This document shows, one piece after another, positions 20,400-31,514 of a stretch of 64,000 bases of DNA (within the stretch, counting starts at the first letter, position 1; each line of letters begins with the position of its first letter). Position numbers and translations under genes: made by a program. A model generated the notes under the pieces. It was not told where the DNA came from. It was given only the letters and a program-made list of their open reading frames with translations, and made no database searches. Location: NCBI RefSeq assembly GCF_007655135.1, contig NC_045128.1:26692811-26756810 (forward strand), in the 5' to 3' direction. The DNA is from Punica granatum (taxonomy: Eukaryota; Streptophyta; Magnoliopsida; Myrtales; Lythraceae).

Positions 20400-23117
20400 G
20401 AGACTAATTTAATGCGTCGGTAGTTTTGGGTGAGCTGAGCAACACCAACAGGAGTGAGCTTTTAGGGTTAGGAAGCGAGAAATAGAGTATACGAGTTCCA
20501 CTCTCTGCTCGCTGAAGCTCGTTTTTCTTGCAACTTGTGCGAAACCCGTTGCGCATTATCCTGTGTAAATTTGATTCGGTTGACTGTCGCGCCTTGCTAA
20601 ATTTGCCCGGTTGTCTTCCTCCTGCTTGCATGAGCATGACATTATATTGCCCAAGATTTCAGTTAGTTTTCGATGCCTATTTTTTTTTAGCTTGAGTAGG
20701 TAGCATGAATATATAATGGCTTTTCACTTTTAGATGGTTCAGATCTGTCAAGTTGTGGAGCTGCATTCGGTTCATGATGTGGATGTATCGTGCATAGTTG
20801 CAAGGTCAAAGAAACTCAACAGTAGCATATTTGTTAGCCTTGAATCGAACTTCCAATTCCGAGCTAGAATACCCCTTTTAGTCTACCAAGTGACATCCGA
20901 CTCGAAATGGGATATCGGGGTAGATGGGAAAGCAAGGAGGAGGATAAAGAACATTGCCAAATTAATCGAGTATTCCCTCATCTCATGTCATCTCAAGTGA
21001 ACGCCAATAATCTTCGCTTTAATGCCCCGGTTCCGGCCTCCCCGAGGCAGAAATTCATCTTGCCATTGCAAGTCTGGCCTCCCGAGGCAGACGATCCATC
21101 TTGCCACTGTAAGTCGAGTGAGAAGGCCTCAGCCGTACCTGTCATTTCAACAGATTTGGAGGATTAAAATTCGAAAAGAACAGCATTTTCCGCCTCAAGC
21201 ACGCATCCCGGTGAGGCTTTGACACATCCCGGTGATACGACTATCAGTTTCAGTTGTGCCCGTGACGAAGAAAAACAACAAATCACGGGGCTCGAATGTT
21301 GAAATCCAACCGTTCATTCCACTGCAGAAGAATCCGTAGAACATGCGATGTCGCAATCCGATGGCCCATGAATGTCGGAAGAAGAAACAGATAAAAGAGA
21401 GCTACCTGCTTCTCGTGAATTATTATGCTCTCTTCGTCCTTTTTTGGGTTTTGGCCGTATTAGCCTAAGAGGAAATAGCTACCTTCTTTTTCCTGAGTAA
21501 TATATCTGCAGTAGTCCGTCGGAATTTCTGCCGGAAAACTCATCGCTTCGTGCTTTCGGACATCAAAAAAAAAAAAAAAAAACCGGATGCCACTCTTGCT
21601 TGAGCTCGGATACGCTTCCACGGAACACGTAACGATGGTTCAATGATTTGAGGGCATTGAATGCCCGACCGATCATCACAAGATTGCTTAAGCTCCCGTC
21701 GTTCTCTTGGAGAGGACCCCTTACCCGATTTCTGGGTTTTGGTTTTGGTCTCTTTCGTCCCCAAACTGTAGGCTGACATGTGTCATTAGTTTATTTATCA
21801 TCATCTAACCTCCATTCCCAATAAAAGGACAAATTCATATTTCTGTACAGCCCACGTCTGGGGCCGAAAACAAAAAGGAATCATTATTTTTTAAGAACCT
21901 GGCAGTAAAAATTCACGTCATGCGACTCTTTTGGATCGATGGTAAATCACCCTCCTTTATTTTGTTAAGCAAGGAGGAGTGTGACCGTTTAACCGAAAAA
22001 AATTAATTCATGTTCCTTGAAACAAATTTCTCTTCCTCCTCAAACATTTAAGACGGTTTCTTTTTCGAGTGAAAACTTTAAAATCCACAATTACTATTAA
22101 TAACTTCCACCGCTTAGCAAGTACTTGCTCGTAGTAGACCTTAGCGAGGCTACTCATATAGAATAAAAGAAGTCAATAAATAGACTATAACGAGCGAAAC
22201 TTGTGTCAATCGGGACATTCATTGTTTTTGTATAACATGTTTTGTTCTATTTGTTCTATATCTATACTTTCAAGAGTGACTAACTGAAGTAGTTGATCTA
22301 TTCGTTATATGTCCATATAAATTTTTTTTTGTTTTTTATTGGAGACTATATAGGTATCTTCACTTATTGATTGAGCTTATGATATCACAAATTTCTTTTC
22401 ACGTGTCAACTTGATCTTGGCTGTGAAATGCTTCCAGAAGTCATGATAAAAACTTGTATTTACAAACAGAGGAATTAATTTTTTAACGCATGGATAAGGG
22501 TTCCTAAGATTATGCAACTAGCAGGATGTATAGGTAATTTCTCGTCATATCATCACGAGAAAGGTCTATTCAAGATTAATTTCTCTTTTAGGACTGATCA
22601 AAACACGTCGAACATCAAAGAGCATGCAGCGTAATAGTACACACATTCATTTGATAATTATAAGAAGTTTTAGATTCGATACTCACTGTGAAATTACGTG
22701 TACATCTTTTTTAGCAATCAGAATTTTTATTTGTATTAGGAACATGAATCAATTTTACAATCAAAAAACCACATCAACTTTAATAATTATTGCCATATAT
22801 CAGAGGGGGAAAAGGACCAATAGTAATGTATAATCATATGCGTTTTGCTTTCCTACTTCGCGCTAACCAACAAACATATCCATCCCCCACGGTACGCATC
22901 TGATATTGATACTTGTCCTTTATTTTAATTTTTAATTTTTAATTTTATTGTTTAAATTAGTAAAACATATTAATGATGGACTTTCTACGTAAATAATTAA
23001 AATGTAAGAGTATTATCTGTAGGCAGAGGGCACTAATCCTTACAATTTTGTCTTCTTCAGCAGTTGCACTGTCATGATTAACCATGAAAGAGAAAGTATG
23101 TAATATCATAATGCATA
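20400..23117. other. intergenic DNA after PGM
   Basis: No gene is recognised. The 88-codon ORF at 20734-21000 (+) and the overlapping ORFs to 21222 match nothing I know. A degenerate 41-bp direct repeat (CGGCCTCCCCGAGGCAGA / TGGCCTCCCGAGGCAGA) lies at about 21035-21115, and an A18 run at 21566-21583. Confidence 0.45.
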
Positions 23118-23323
23118 TATGGAACCACGGGCGGCGCCAACATTTACATTCAGGGCCAATCTTATACTTTTGAGGGTAAAATTTTAAAAATTTAAAATTT
23201 AGAGAGGTAAAATACTAATTTTACATAAAAAAATTCATACTTTTGAGGGTGAAATTTAAAAATTTCAAAGTTTATGGGGCAATTGCCCCCTGACAATACA
23301 TTGGCCCCGCCCGAGTATGGAAC
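23118..23323. mobile_element. 190-bp MITE with perfect 8-bp target-site duplication (hAT-type)
   Basis: The element is 23126-23315. Its left end CACGGGCGGCGCCAAC pairs with the right end (reverse complement CTCGGGCGGGGCCAAT). Flanks are TATGGAAC at 23118-23125 and TATGGAAC at 23316-23323, an exact 8-bp duplication. The interior is AT-rich with two copies of ATACTTTTGAGGGT and a TTGCCCC tract. No ORF. Assignment to hAT rests on the 8-bp duplication. Confidence 0.8.
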
Positions 23324-23694
23324 AATTGATCTTTTGATTGTATAGATTTTAGTGAATACTGTACACATTTAAGAATAACTCATACGACAAGTTTTTTGAT
23401 ACTCAATGAGAAAATCTTAAATGATCATACTTCATATTGACGTGGTGATGAAAAATCAATAAAAATTCTTTAATAATAATTATGATAATTATATGAGTGA
23501 TTAGCACTAATTTTTCTATTTCATGCAATTTAATATGTGCTTCCTCATGTCACGTGGCGATATAGGATCATTCAAGAACTTCTCGTATTCATATATATAT
23601 ATATGTATGTATAACTTGAAATCTTGATAAATAAATTTATCCTTTTTTCTTATATTCATCCGTATTTTCAACTCCAACTAGAAAAAATCATTAT

Positions 23695-23842
23695 TCTGCT
23701 TAAGTAAGGTTTCGTGTTCAAGTCCTTGTGAATGCAAAAAAAGTACGATATGAGAGCTTTATCCCATAATGGGCCGATTAGGCTCAACTGGATTAGTCGG
23801 AGTGCAATTGAGCTTCCGGATATCAGGATTCACACCGAAAAA
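23695..23842 (+). repeat. SINE (tRNA-derived), 5' incomplete
   Basis: Contains a B-box-like GTTCAAGTCCT and the family body (ATGGGCCGATTAGGCTCAA, GGATTAGTCGGAGT, GAGCTTCCGGATA) ending CACACCGAAAAAA. The A box is not clear. The same family occurs at 30812, 31199, 35316 and 35690. Confidence 0.65.
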
Positions 23843-23927
23843 ATGGAGCCAATTTTCTAGGAGAATTTTTCCTCCAGTTCTCTATATAAAAAGGAGAAGC
23901 ATAAAACACGGTCCTCCAAATGAGGAT

Positions 23928-23928
23928 C

Positions 23929-23963
<35 letters not shown>

Positions 23964-23990
23964 GTTGTTGTTATTATTATTGTTGTTGAT
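23928..23990. repeat. (AAT)n(ATT)n(GTT)n trinucleotide microsatellite
   Basis: AATAATAAT runs directly into ATTATTATT and GTTGTTGTT, so the first part is self-complementary. The ORFs crossing it on both strands are repeat artefacts. Confidence 0.95.
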
Positions 23991-23999
23991 CATCCATCG

Positions 24000-24960
24000 A
24001 CCGAAAAAAAAAAAGGATTGATCATCCATTTGGAAAATCCGTGTTTCCTAGATTTCAACAGAAGTTTGGAGAAGGTAATAAAAGCAAAGAAGTAAAGAAG
24101 AAAATTTAGAAAAAAATTGACTCCCCTTTTAACTAGGTGAACACGGTTTTCATAATTTTCTGATTTTAAGAAATTTCCGCAATTTTGAATTAGGGCGAAT
24201 ATATTTCACAATTTTCTAAATTTAAGAAACAAAATCTTGGTAGAGAATTTTGAAATTATTTTGTCTTTTCTTTTCATCTATGCTTGTTCCTTTTTTTTTT
24301 TTTGCGTTAAAAATGATAGGCTTCGCTTATAATCTTTTTGACTGCCCCTTTCTTTGGCTAGTACTTTGAAATGGAACTTTAACAACTTTCCAATTTATAT
24401 ATGTGTGTATGTATATGACATATTATGATCTAAATGATATAATAGCGCAAGGGCCTTCCAAAAGGCAGACATAGAGCATGTTCTTTTACCTCTTCGTGTC
24501 TTTTCGTCACTTAAGAGGTCAAGAAGATCGAGATAGACCCATCTGATGGGTTCTGCTTTTCAAGATTATTAAAGTTTTCAAAATTTATAATGCCACGGAG
24601 ATTCAGATGTTTTATAGATTTCGCTATTAAAAATTTTGAGCGACAATACAAACCGAGTTATGTACCTACAAAAAACCAAAAGTCCGTGCAAATGGAGAAC
24701 CTCGAGATTTTATACTAGGCATATTCACACTGACTTCGGTCCTTTTCACTAGCACAACCAACGTCCATCGGAAATTATACAAATTTTCTCTTATGGATGG
24801 ACATTTCCACTCAAAGAAGACGAATTTACTTGGTCACACCATCAACCTAACATTACTTGCTTGCAGACACTCCTATCATTTGTTAACCTAACTAAAAGAC
24901 TCTTGCTTAACAACAAAATAGAAGGAAAAAAAAAAAAAACCCCCTTTCTCTAATTTAAAG
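24000..24960. other. intergenic DNA between a SINE and the PMEI gene
   Basis: AT-rich, with no recognisable element or ORF. The 3' UTR of the minus-strand PMEI gene should occupy the last few hundred bases. Confidence 0.4.
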
Positions 24961-24973
24961 GTGTAAGTAAAAA

Positions 24974-26113
24974 CTAAGGAGACGCTTGGTTCACGAAACT
25001 GTTTACTAATGCTAGCGCATTGCTGGTCACTTGCTTCACACCCGTAGCCCTATTGTTCACATCCGACTTTACGGGCCCCTCGGGGACGTCCTCAAACCCA
25101 TCGGTACATGTCTCCTCATCCGTCAGGGCGGCGCTCATCCATGTCTGGACGTTGCTCATTTGGAACCTGCATGCGTTTTAAGAGATCCGCAATGTTTAGA
25201 AGGGAGAATGTCGAACAAAATATTCGCAGCTTTTATATTTTAAAATATGCAAAATCCTGTACATGAAAAACTTTAAATGATATGGATTTGTTGTTAGCGT
25301 TAGCTGAAACATTGTAACACATGAAACCTTCAAAAAAAAAAGTTTATAGATAAAATAATTTATTATAAGGAAGATTTATTGGCCTAATAGGGTATAAGAA
25401 AATATAAAATAATAATGATAAAAAAGGTTACACTTATAAAAATCAAAGTGTTATGGTGCAGTTAATATAGGCTTTCCTAACAAAAGAATTTTCAAAAATA
25501 TATAGCCCGACAAGTATATTCCTTGTAATCTTTTTCTTTTCAAATTGTGCACACACTTTTTTTTTTGGGCAATCATACAGTTCGCGTAACCACAGAGAAA
25601 AAACTTTACTTACAAACACGATGAAAAGGACGAGAGGATGCTAAAATCAGGGTAAAAATGGAAAGATGAAGATTTTATACTTGTATCAAATAAATTTAAT
25701 TACCTGAAAGATTCCTGGCTCGAGGTGTCGAGCCCCCTCATCTGGTTCAGTGACCCCTTGATCTCGTCCACGGCATCCCCGAAGTTGGTGAAGCAGTCGT
25801 GCAGGGCTGCGGCGGCCCGTGGGCCAGCCCCGTAGTCAGCCTGCCGGGACAGGTTGGACACATACTCGGCCATCCGGCGGGCCCTCGACAGGCTTACCGA
25901 AATGGCAACACGGGCGAGACGGTCCGGGTCGTTTCGGATGGCTCGGGCATAGCGACACAGGGTGCTGTAGCAAACATCTTTGTAGAGCGTAGCAGCGCAG
26001 CTTGTGCGGATGTAGTCGGTGGCGTTGGAGTCCTCAGCATAGAGGATGTTGGCCGACCGGACGGCAGGGACCGAGAGGAGGAGGACAAGGAAAGGGAGGA
26101 CGAGAGATTGCAT
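24974..26113 (-). CDS. pectin methylesterase / invertase inhibitor (PMEI domain), two exons
   Basis: Exon 1 is complement 25704-26113 and exon 2 complement 24974-25166; the 537-bp intron has a GT donor (GTAATT) and AG acceptor (GCATGCAG), and the split Arg codon joins in frame to give 200 aa. A hydrophobic signal peptide (about residues 1-20, PFLVLLLSVPAVRSA) points to secretion to the apoplast. The four family cysteines are present: TSCAATLYKDVC near the mature N-terminus, ALHDCFTNFGDA in the middle and EETCTDGF in exon 2; QMSNVQTWMSAALTDEETC is the typical core. These proteins form four-helix bundles that inhibit pectin methylesterase or acid invertase; sequence alone does not decide which. 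Many close relatives are intronless, so the intron is slightly unusual. It is the only gene on the minus strand here. Confidence 0.88.
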
Positions 26114-26170
26114 TGTCAGAGAGGAGAGGGGACTCTGTTCCTTTGTGTCATGTGCTTTGGGGGAAGCCCT

Positions 26171-26179
26171 GCTTATAAG
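26171..26179 (-). promoter_or_regulatory. TATA-like box of the PMEI gene
   Basis: CTTATAAGC on either strand, about 60 bp upstream of the ATG. Position and context fit; the sequence is a weak TATA consensus. Confidence 0.4.
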
Positions 26180-26199
26180 TAGTCTTGCCTCTGTTGGTT

Positions 26200-27126
26200 G
26201 CAGGATGACAAGGTTACCCGTAGTTCTGATGACATATTACAATGATGCCATTATGAATTTCCCTATTTTTATTTGTTTACTTTCTTCCTTTTTCTGGAAA
26301 CGGCCCATGGCTAATTTATTAAGCCACTTTGGTCTATCACTTGGCACTGAGAAGTTATTGAGTGATTCTATATCGTCATGTGACGTGAGATAATATCAAT
26401 TAAATTGCATGAAACTAGAGACTTAGTGCTAATCACTTGGATAATTGTTATAATTATTTTTTTATTAAAGAATTCTTATTCATTCTTCTTCACCACACCA
26501 CTATAAGATGAGAGGGGAAAAAATTAAAAAGAAAAAAGAAAAAGAAGGAAAAGGAGATATTATTGTACATTTTCATGTGATTGCTTTTTCTCCAAAACAA
26601 GGTATTTTTGTGCAATAATGTAAGCAATATTATTATCAAAGCAAAACATTTCCGTTTCCTTACACAGCATATATACACTTAACTAATTCATAGCGAGATA
26701 TCGAGTAACGTTGTTCGGTCTACATAATAATCTATCTGAATCGATGATAATCTTGATAACGGAAACCTGTATTACATTATAGGTACGTGACTTTTTGGGT
26801 TATCTATGAGATCATCACTTGCATTAATAAAATGGCAATGATCTTGGTTCACGTTTTGCATGTTTGCTTAATTAATTGAGCCGGCTGCCTGTAGTATGAC
26901 ATCGATTGATGAACTATCAAGATTCTCTTTCGATTATACCATTACTTATATATGGAAATTTTAGAAACGTGTTGAATAACTCCATCATCCAATTAAATTA
27001 TGTAGTGATGATGTGGTAGTATACGATTTATAAATAATATTATCATCAACCCAATCGTGTGTGTCACTGCTTAAATGGCCGGAACTAAAGAGAATATTTC
27101 AGGACATATATATATATATATATATT
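26200..27126. other. intergenic, upstream of the PMEI gene
   Basis: AT-rich; promoter region of the minus-strand PMEI gene at its left end and an (AT)n run at about 27109-27125 at its right end. No other element seen. Confidence 0.4.
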
Positions 27127-27740
27127 GAAAATAATACGGTACAAGACGTTTTTTGACTTTTTTGGCGCTTGCAACACAAATTCAAGTCATTTCTTTATAC
27201 AGAACGGAATTTTTTTCATTGCATAACATGCTATCTATATTCTGTTAAGAAATGAACAGAATGCTGACGTGACAGCTTGTTTGAGAAGAGGTTTGCAACA
27301 AATAAAAACTTAGAGGCATAGACAAATAAAATATAAGTTTTTTTTTTTAAAAAAGAAAATCCCATTTAGGATTGTAGGGGCTGTTGCGGCAGCCCAACTG
27401 ACCACGAACCCCTTGGTTGGGGTGGCCGGCAGACTTAGATCATGTCGACGACCCCGATCAGGGGTTGGGTGGGTGATGGGGCCGCCCCTAAACCCCAAAT
27501 TTGAGGGATCCTAGTTTTTTTTTTTAAAAATTAAATTACATTTTATTTGTTTATGTTGTTTGTTACAAAACACCCTCAAACAAGCTGTCACGCTAGCATT
27601 CCATCCATTTCTTGGTAGAATATGGACGACATGTTGTGCGGTGAAAAACAAATTCATACTGTACAAGGAAATGATTTGAATTTGTGTTGCAAACATGAAA
27701 AAAGTAAATAAAAAAAATGTGTTGTACGGTACTATTTTTC
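27127..27740. mobile_element. long inverted-repeat (Mutator-like or foldback) element
   Basis: Arms of about 220 bp: 27127-27345 pairs with 27510-27740. The left arm begins GAAAATAATACGGTACAA; the reverse complement of the right arm begins GAAAAATAGTACCGTACAA. Shared inner blocks include TTGCAACACAAATTCAA and GTGACAGCTTGTTTGAG. The 160-bp spacer is much richer in G and C. No matching 9-bp flank was found next to the (AT)n run, so the class is inferred from the long arms. ORFs inside are not genes. Confidence 0.65.
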
Positions 27741-27805
27741 CATTTTTTTTCATATAGTTTCATATAATGTTTCATTATTTCCTCACATAAGCATAATATA
27801 TATAT

Positions 27806-28404
27806 TGTTAGAGATGTCTCGCATTAAACTCGAAAGACCCTGTAGGCCATGACAAGATTGGTCGAAAAGAGGAAGGGACGATATATTTTTTATTTTCTAG
27901 GGATTTCGTTGTATTTTTTGAATATTTGAAGAGTGAAATATTCCTAGGAGATATTATGGATATTTCTAGGATATTTTTAGATTATTTAAAAGGGAAAATA
28001 TCTATATCTCAAAAGGAAGAATATTTTAGGATATCTTTAAAATATGAGCGGTGTTGTATCTATATAGGGAATAAGTCTTGTACGCAAGAATACAACGTTG
28101 CGAGGGACGATAATTGTTGGGTGATATCAATACTCTCGGGTTTATTTTCTCCGTAACTCTAGGGTTTAGAGCAAGAAAGGTGGAGAATTGAGAGATCGGA
28201 GAGACTCTTCTCGGTGAGGTTCGGGTCGATAAGGGCTTAAGAAACACGAGTGATATATTGGTTGTAATTTCCAATTTTTCGATCTAGTAGATACTCTTGT
28301 CGTTGATATTTCCCTCTGTTTGAGGGTTTTCCTACGTATATTTGTTGTTGTTATTTTTTGATTTCTCGTGATTCTAATCTTGTTTGGACGTCTTTAGAAT
28401 AACA
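27806..28404 (+). repeat. copia 5' LTR
   Basis: Begins TGTTAGAGATG and ends AATAACA directly before the primer-binding site. The homologous 3' LTR lies at 30141-30783, and a truncated third copy at 34897-35288 arose by tandem duplication. Confidence 0.8.
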
Positions 28405-28405
28405 A

Positions 28406-28420
28406 TTGGTATCAAAGCAC
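28406..28420 (+). other. copia primer-binding site
   Basis: TTGGTATCAAAGCAC immediately after the LTR matches the initiator-tRNA primer site of plant copia elements (TGGTATCAGAGC) with one mismatch. Confidence 0.75.
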
Positions 28421-28440
28421 ATGTTTTTGAGCTATTAAAG

Positions 28441-29570
28441 ATGTCGAGCGCGAGATTCGAGGTAAAAAATTTCGACGGGACAAACGACTTCGGATTGTGG
28501 CAGATAAAAATGAAGGCTTTGTTGGTTAAGCACAACCTGGAAGGAGTATTAGGATGAGAGGTCAAGCTAGATCCGACCCCAACGGCAGACCAGAAGAAGT
28601 CGGTTATGGCTAAGGCTCTCAGCATAATCCAATTAAGCCTATCAAGCTAAGTCCTGTTGGAGGTGTGCGATTTGGGCTCGGCACCAGAAGTTTGGAAGAA
28701 ACTGGAATCGCTATATCTGCAGAAGTCCCTGACGAACATGTTGTACTTGAAGCAACAATTGTAGAAGCTAAGATTGAATCCGAGAACCTCCGTAGGTGAT
28801 CACGTGGATCTATTCAATTGGATCGTGATGGATCTCGCTAACATTAATGTCAAGATAGAAGACGAGTATTGCTATGGCGCTCTCTGTCAGAGTCCTATGA
28901 GAGCTTCGTCAACACCATGCTCTACGAGAGGACAAGCATCACCTTGGAAATCGTCAAGGCGTCGTTGAACTCGAAGGAGTTTTAGAAGAAGGAGACTGGT
29001 TCCCAGGGGAGCAGTGAGGGACTTATCACAAAAGGCGGATCGACAGAGATGAGATCTCGTAACAGGTGCAAGTCAAGGTGTCGAAAAAGGACTTGTTGGA
29101 TTTGCGATGAAGAAGGCCATCTCTAGCGGGACTATCAAAGTCGAAAGTCAAGGCATTGGCGAATATAGGGGGGACGGAGCAAAGTGATGGAGAAGGAGAT
29201 ATTCTCTCAGTTGTAGTGGATAGGGGGACAGGGACTCTCACTACATCGGGTTGGTCAGGTACGCCATGAGTTCTCGATTCGATTACCTCTTACCATATTT
29301 TTCATGATAGGGCATTGCTTATTGCTTATCGGTAGATAGAGGGTGGTAAAATTCTTATGGCGGACAAACACGTAATATTGTTGGGGTGGGTAGAGTTAGA
29401 ATAAGATGTATGATGGAAGTGAGATAACATTGTCAGATGTTAGGCATGTCCTGGGTATAAGGAAAAATTTAATATCGTTAGGAAGTCTTGATACTCTTGG
29501 TTATAGGTACGAGGGCCAAGGTGGAGTTTTAAAGATGTCGAATGGGAGCTCTTGTGGTGATAAAAGGGGG
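28441..29570 (+). pseudogene. copia gag and pre-integrase remnant
   Basis: The reading starts MSSARFEVKNFDGTNDFGLWQ, the usual copia gag N-terminus, and hits a stop after 38 codons. Further stops interrupt the UBN2-like region (SLYLQKSLTNMLYLKQQL). A zinc knuckle near 29090-29130 reads CWICDEEGHL, then a stop, with the last Cys replaced by Tyr. At 29406-29570 the GAG-pre-integrase motif VRHVLGIRKNLISLGSLD is recognisable. Everything downstream to the polypurine tract is unrecognisable, so pol was removed by deletion. The element cannot make its own proteins. Confidence 0.8.
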
Positions 29571-30140
29571 TGTTACGGGACGGGATGTAAGTTCTGCAAG
29601 GTAAACCGGTACTACGACAGCGTTCGAGAGGTCAACTCCCGAAAAAAAGTACTTGTGTGATCTCGGCCTTGACAAGGTGGATGGGTGCAGGTCATTGCAC
29701 TCGATCAATAAGTCTTCGAAATTCATTTGAATAGAGATATTGCGAGAGACGAGGATAGGTAGAGAAATCCGTGAAGAAAGTGGAGTTCGTGGTGGAAGAC
29801 TGGGAGACTCCTGAGAATCAGTCTGTGGTGGTAGAGGATGTTCAGATGGGAAGGTCTGAGAGGATGCAACATTCTCTATACAACGGTTCGCGAGCAAGAG
29901 ACAGGCAGATAAAGCATTTTAGATCGCGAGATTGCTTCGGGCTTGCGGAGTTGGTGGTCTTAGGCAATGATGAAGTTGGGGATACGACTTGTAGACGAGT
30001 AAGCTTTGAAGTGTGCACAAAAGGAAAGTTGAGTAAGCTCGGTACTTTGAATGAGTCCAAGGGTGGCTTGGATTGGAGCGGCATGTGCAAGGTGAGGTGG
30101 AGCTCGATAGGGGCTATAACGGGGTAGTCAAGTGGGGGGT

Positions 30141-30783
30141 TGATCATGCTTGGCTGAATGCGAGCCAACTAAGTCGGAAAAACCCAAAGAATCGAAGGCC
30201 TTATAGACGGCAACGGGATCGGTCGAAAAGAGGAAGAGGCGCTATATATCTTATTTCAAGGGATTTCGTTATATTTTTTGAATATTTGAAGAGACAAATA
30301 TTCCTATGAGATATTTGGGACATTTATAGGATATTTTTAGATTATTTTAAAGGGAAAATATCTATATCTCAAATGGAAGAATATTCTAGAGGGATTTAGA
30401 ATATCTTGATATATGAGCAGTCATGTATCTATATATAGGGAGTGAGTCATGTACTCAAGAGTACAATGTCGTGAGGGACGGTGAGTGTTGGGTGAGATCT
30501 TTCGGAAATTATCCGGGGTTAATTTTCTCTGTAACTCTAGGATTTAGAGTGAGAAGGTGAGAGAATTGAGAGATCAAGGAGACTCTTCTCGGTGAGGTTC
30601 AGGTCGGTAAGGGGGTTAGGGAAACACGAGTGTATCTCGGTTGTTATCTTTGGATTTTCAATCTAGCGAATACCCTACTCTGTCCGTAAATGTTTCCCTC
30701 CGTTTGAGAGTTTTACCACGTATATTTGGTGTCGTTATTTTCGATTTCTTGTGATTCTAATCTCATTTGAATGTTTTTGGAAC
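30141..30783 (+). repeat. copia 3' LTR
   Basis: Follows the polypurine tract; aligned to the 5' LTR from about GGTCGAAAAGAGGAAG onward. The left breakpoint of the tandem duplication falls inside it at about 30399. Confidence 0.75.
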
Positions 30784-30811
30784 TATATATATGTGTGTGT
30801 GTAAAATCTCT

Positions 30812-30999
30812 ATTGCTGTAGGTTAGTTCAAAAGGTTTGACTTTTATTCTCCTTAATTAAGGTATCGGGTTTGAGTCTTATAATTGAAAAAAACCAACTC
30901 TAAGAGAGTTTTATCTTTTGCTGGACTGACCCGACTCGAGCTGAATTAATTGGGCTCCATTTATCTTTTGAATACCATAATACATACCGAATATATATA
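30812..30999 (+). repeat. SINE (tRNA-derived), copy A1
   Basis: A-box-like GGTTAGTTCAAAAGG near 30821 and B-box-like GGGTTTGAGTCT at 30867-30878, then the family body (GACCCGACTCGAGCTGAAT, GGGCTCCAT) and end CATACCGA. Imperfect flanking repeats TAAAATCTCT / TATAATCTCT (30802-30811, 31000-31009). Confidence 0.7.
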
Positions 31000-31198
31000 T
31001 ATAATCTCTCTTTTTTTCCAGTTAACCATAATATTAATCTCTAATATTAATCAAGTCTCCATTAAGATATGATCACGGTAATCATCAGGTGTAATAGTAA
31101 TATTCAAAATATTGCATAAGATTTGATGTAAGATTTTGAAAGATTTTAGGAGATAGTCAATTGATATCCTTTGCTTGTATTTAAAACTTACAAACATA

Positions 31199-31381
31199 GT
31201 TAACGTAGGTGGGTTTAAGCGGTTTGACGCTAATTTTCCTCAAACATGGTTTTGGGTTCAAGTCTCATGAATTGAGAAAATCTACGTTAGAAGAGTTTTT
31301 TACTACTTAGTGGGCCAATCCTGCTCGATTGAATTAGTTAGTGGCCAATTAAGCTTTCGGATACTAAGGTGTACACCGAAA
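31199..31381 (+). repeat. SINE (tRNA-derived), copy B1, with 16-bp target duplication
   Basis: A-box-like GTAGGTGGGTTTAAGC, B-box-like GGTTCAAGTCTC, body GGGCCAATCCTGCTCGA and 3' end CACCGAAAAA. It is flanked by AAAACTTACAAACATA (31183-31198) and AAAACTTACAAATATA (31382-31397). Confidence 0.82.
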
Positions 31382-31514
31382 AAAACTTACAAATATACTG
31401 TTGAGTGAGTGTGTCAGGTCCTTCTTTTTTGCGATGTTATGCCTGTCTTTTCATTTGTTTATTATCCTTTTTCTCCCTTTTATCAAGTGACAGTGAAATA
31501 TTAATTATCTCACC

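Larger units (their letters stand above)
27806..30783 (+). mobile_element. Ty1/copia LTR retrotransposon, internally deleted and decayed
   Basis: The 5' LTR (27806-28404) and 3' LTR (about 30141-30783) are about 80% alike by eye and share blocks such as GGGATTTCGTT and ATTGAGAGATC. The 5' LTR is followed by a primer-binding site TTGGTATCAAAGC (initiator tRNA-Met type), and the 3' LTR is preceded by polypurine AAGTGGGGGG. TATAT flanks both ends, compatible with a 5-bp target duplication although the site is AT-repeat. The interior is only 1.7 kb: gag and pre-integrase remnants and no recognisable integrase, reverse transcriptase or RNase H. LTR divergence and many stops mark an old insertion. 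Confidence 0.85.

Noticed and set aside
20734..21222. Overlapping ORFs after the PGM gene that might be a separate gene
   Set aside because: No motif, and no splice structure that joins them into a recognisable protein.
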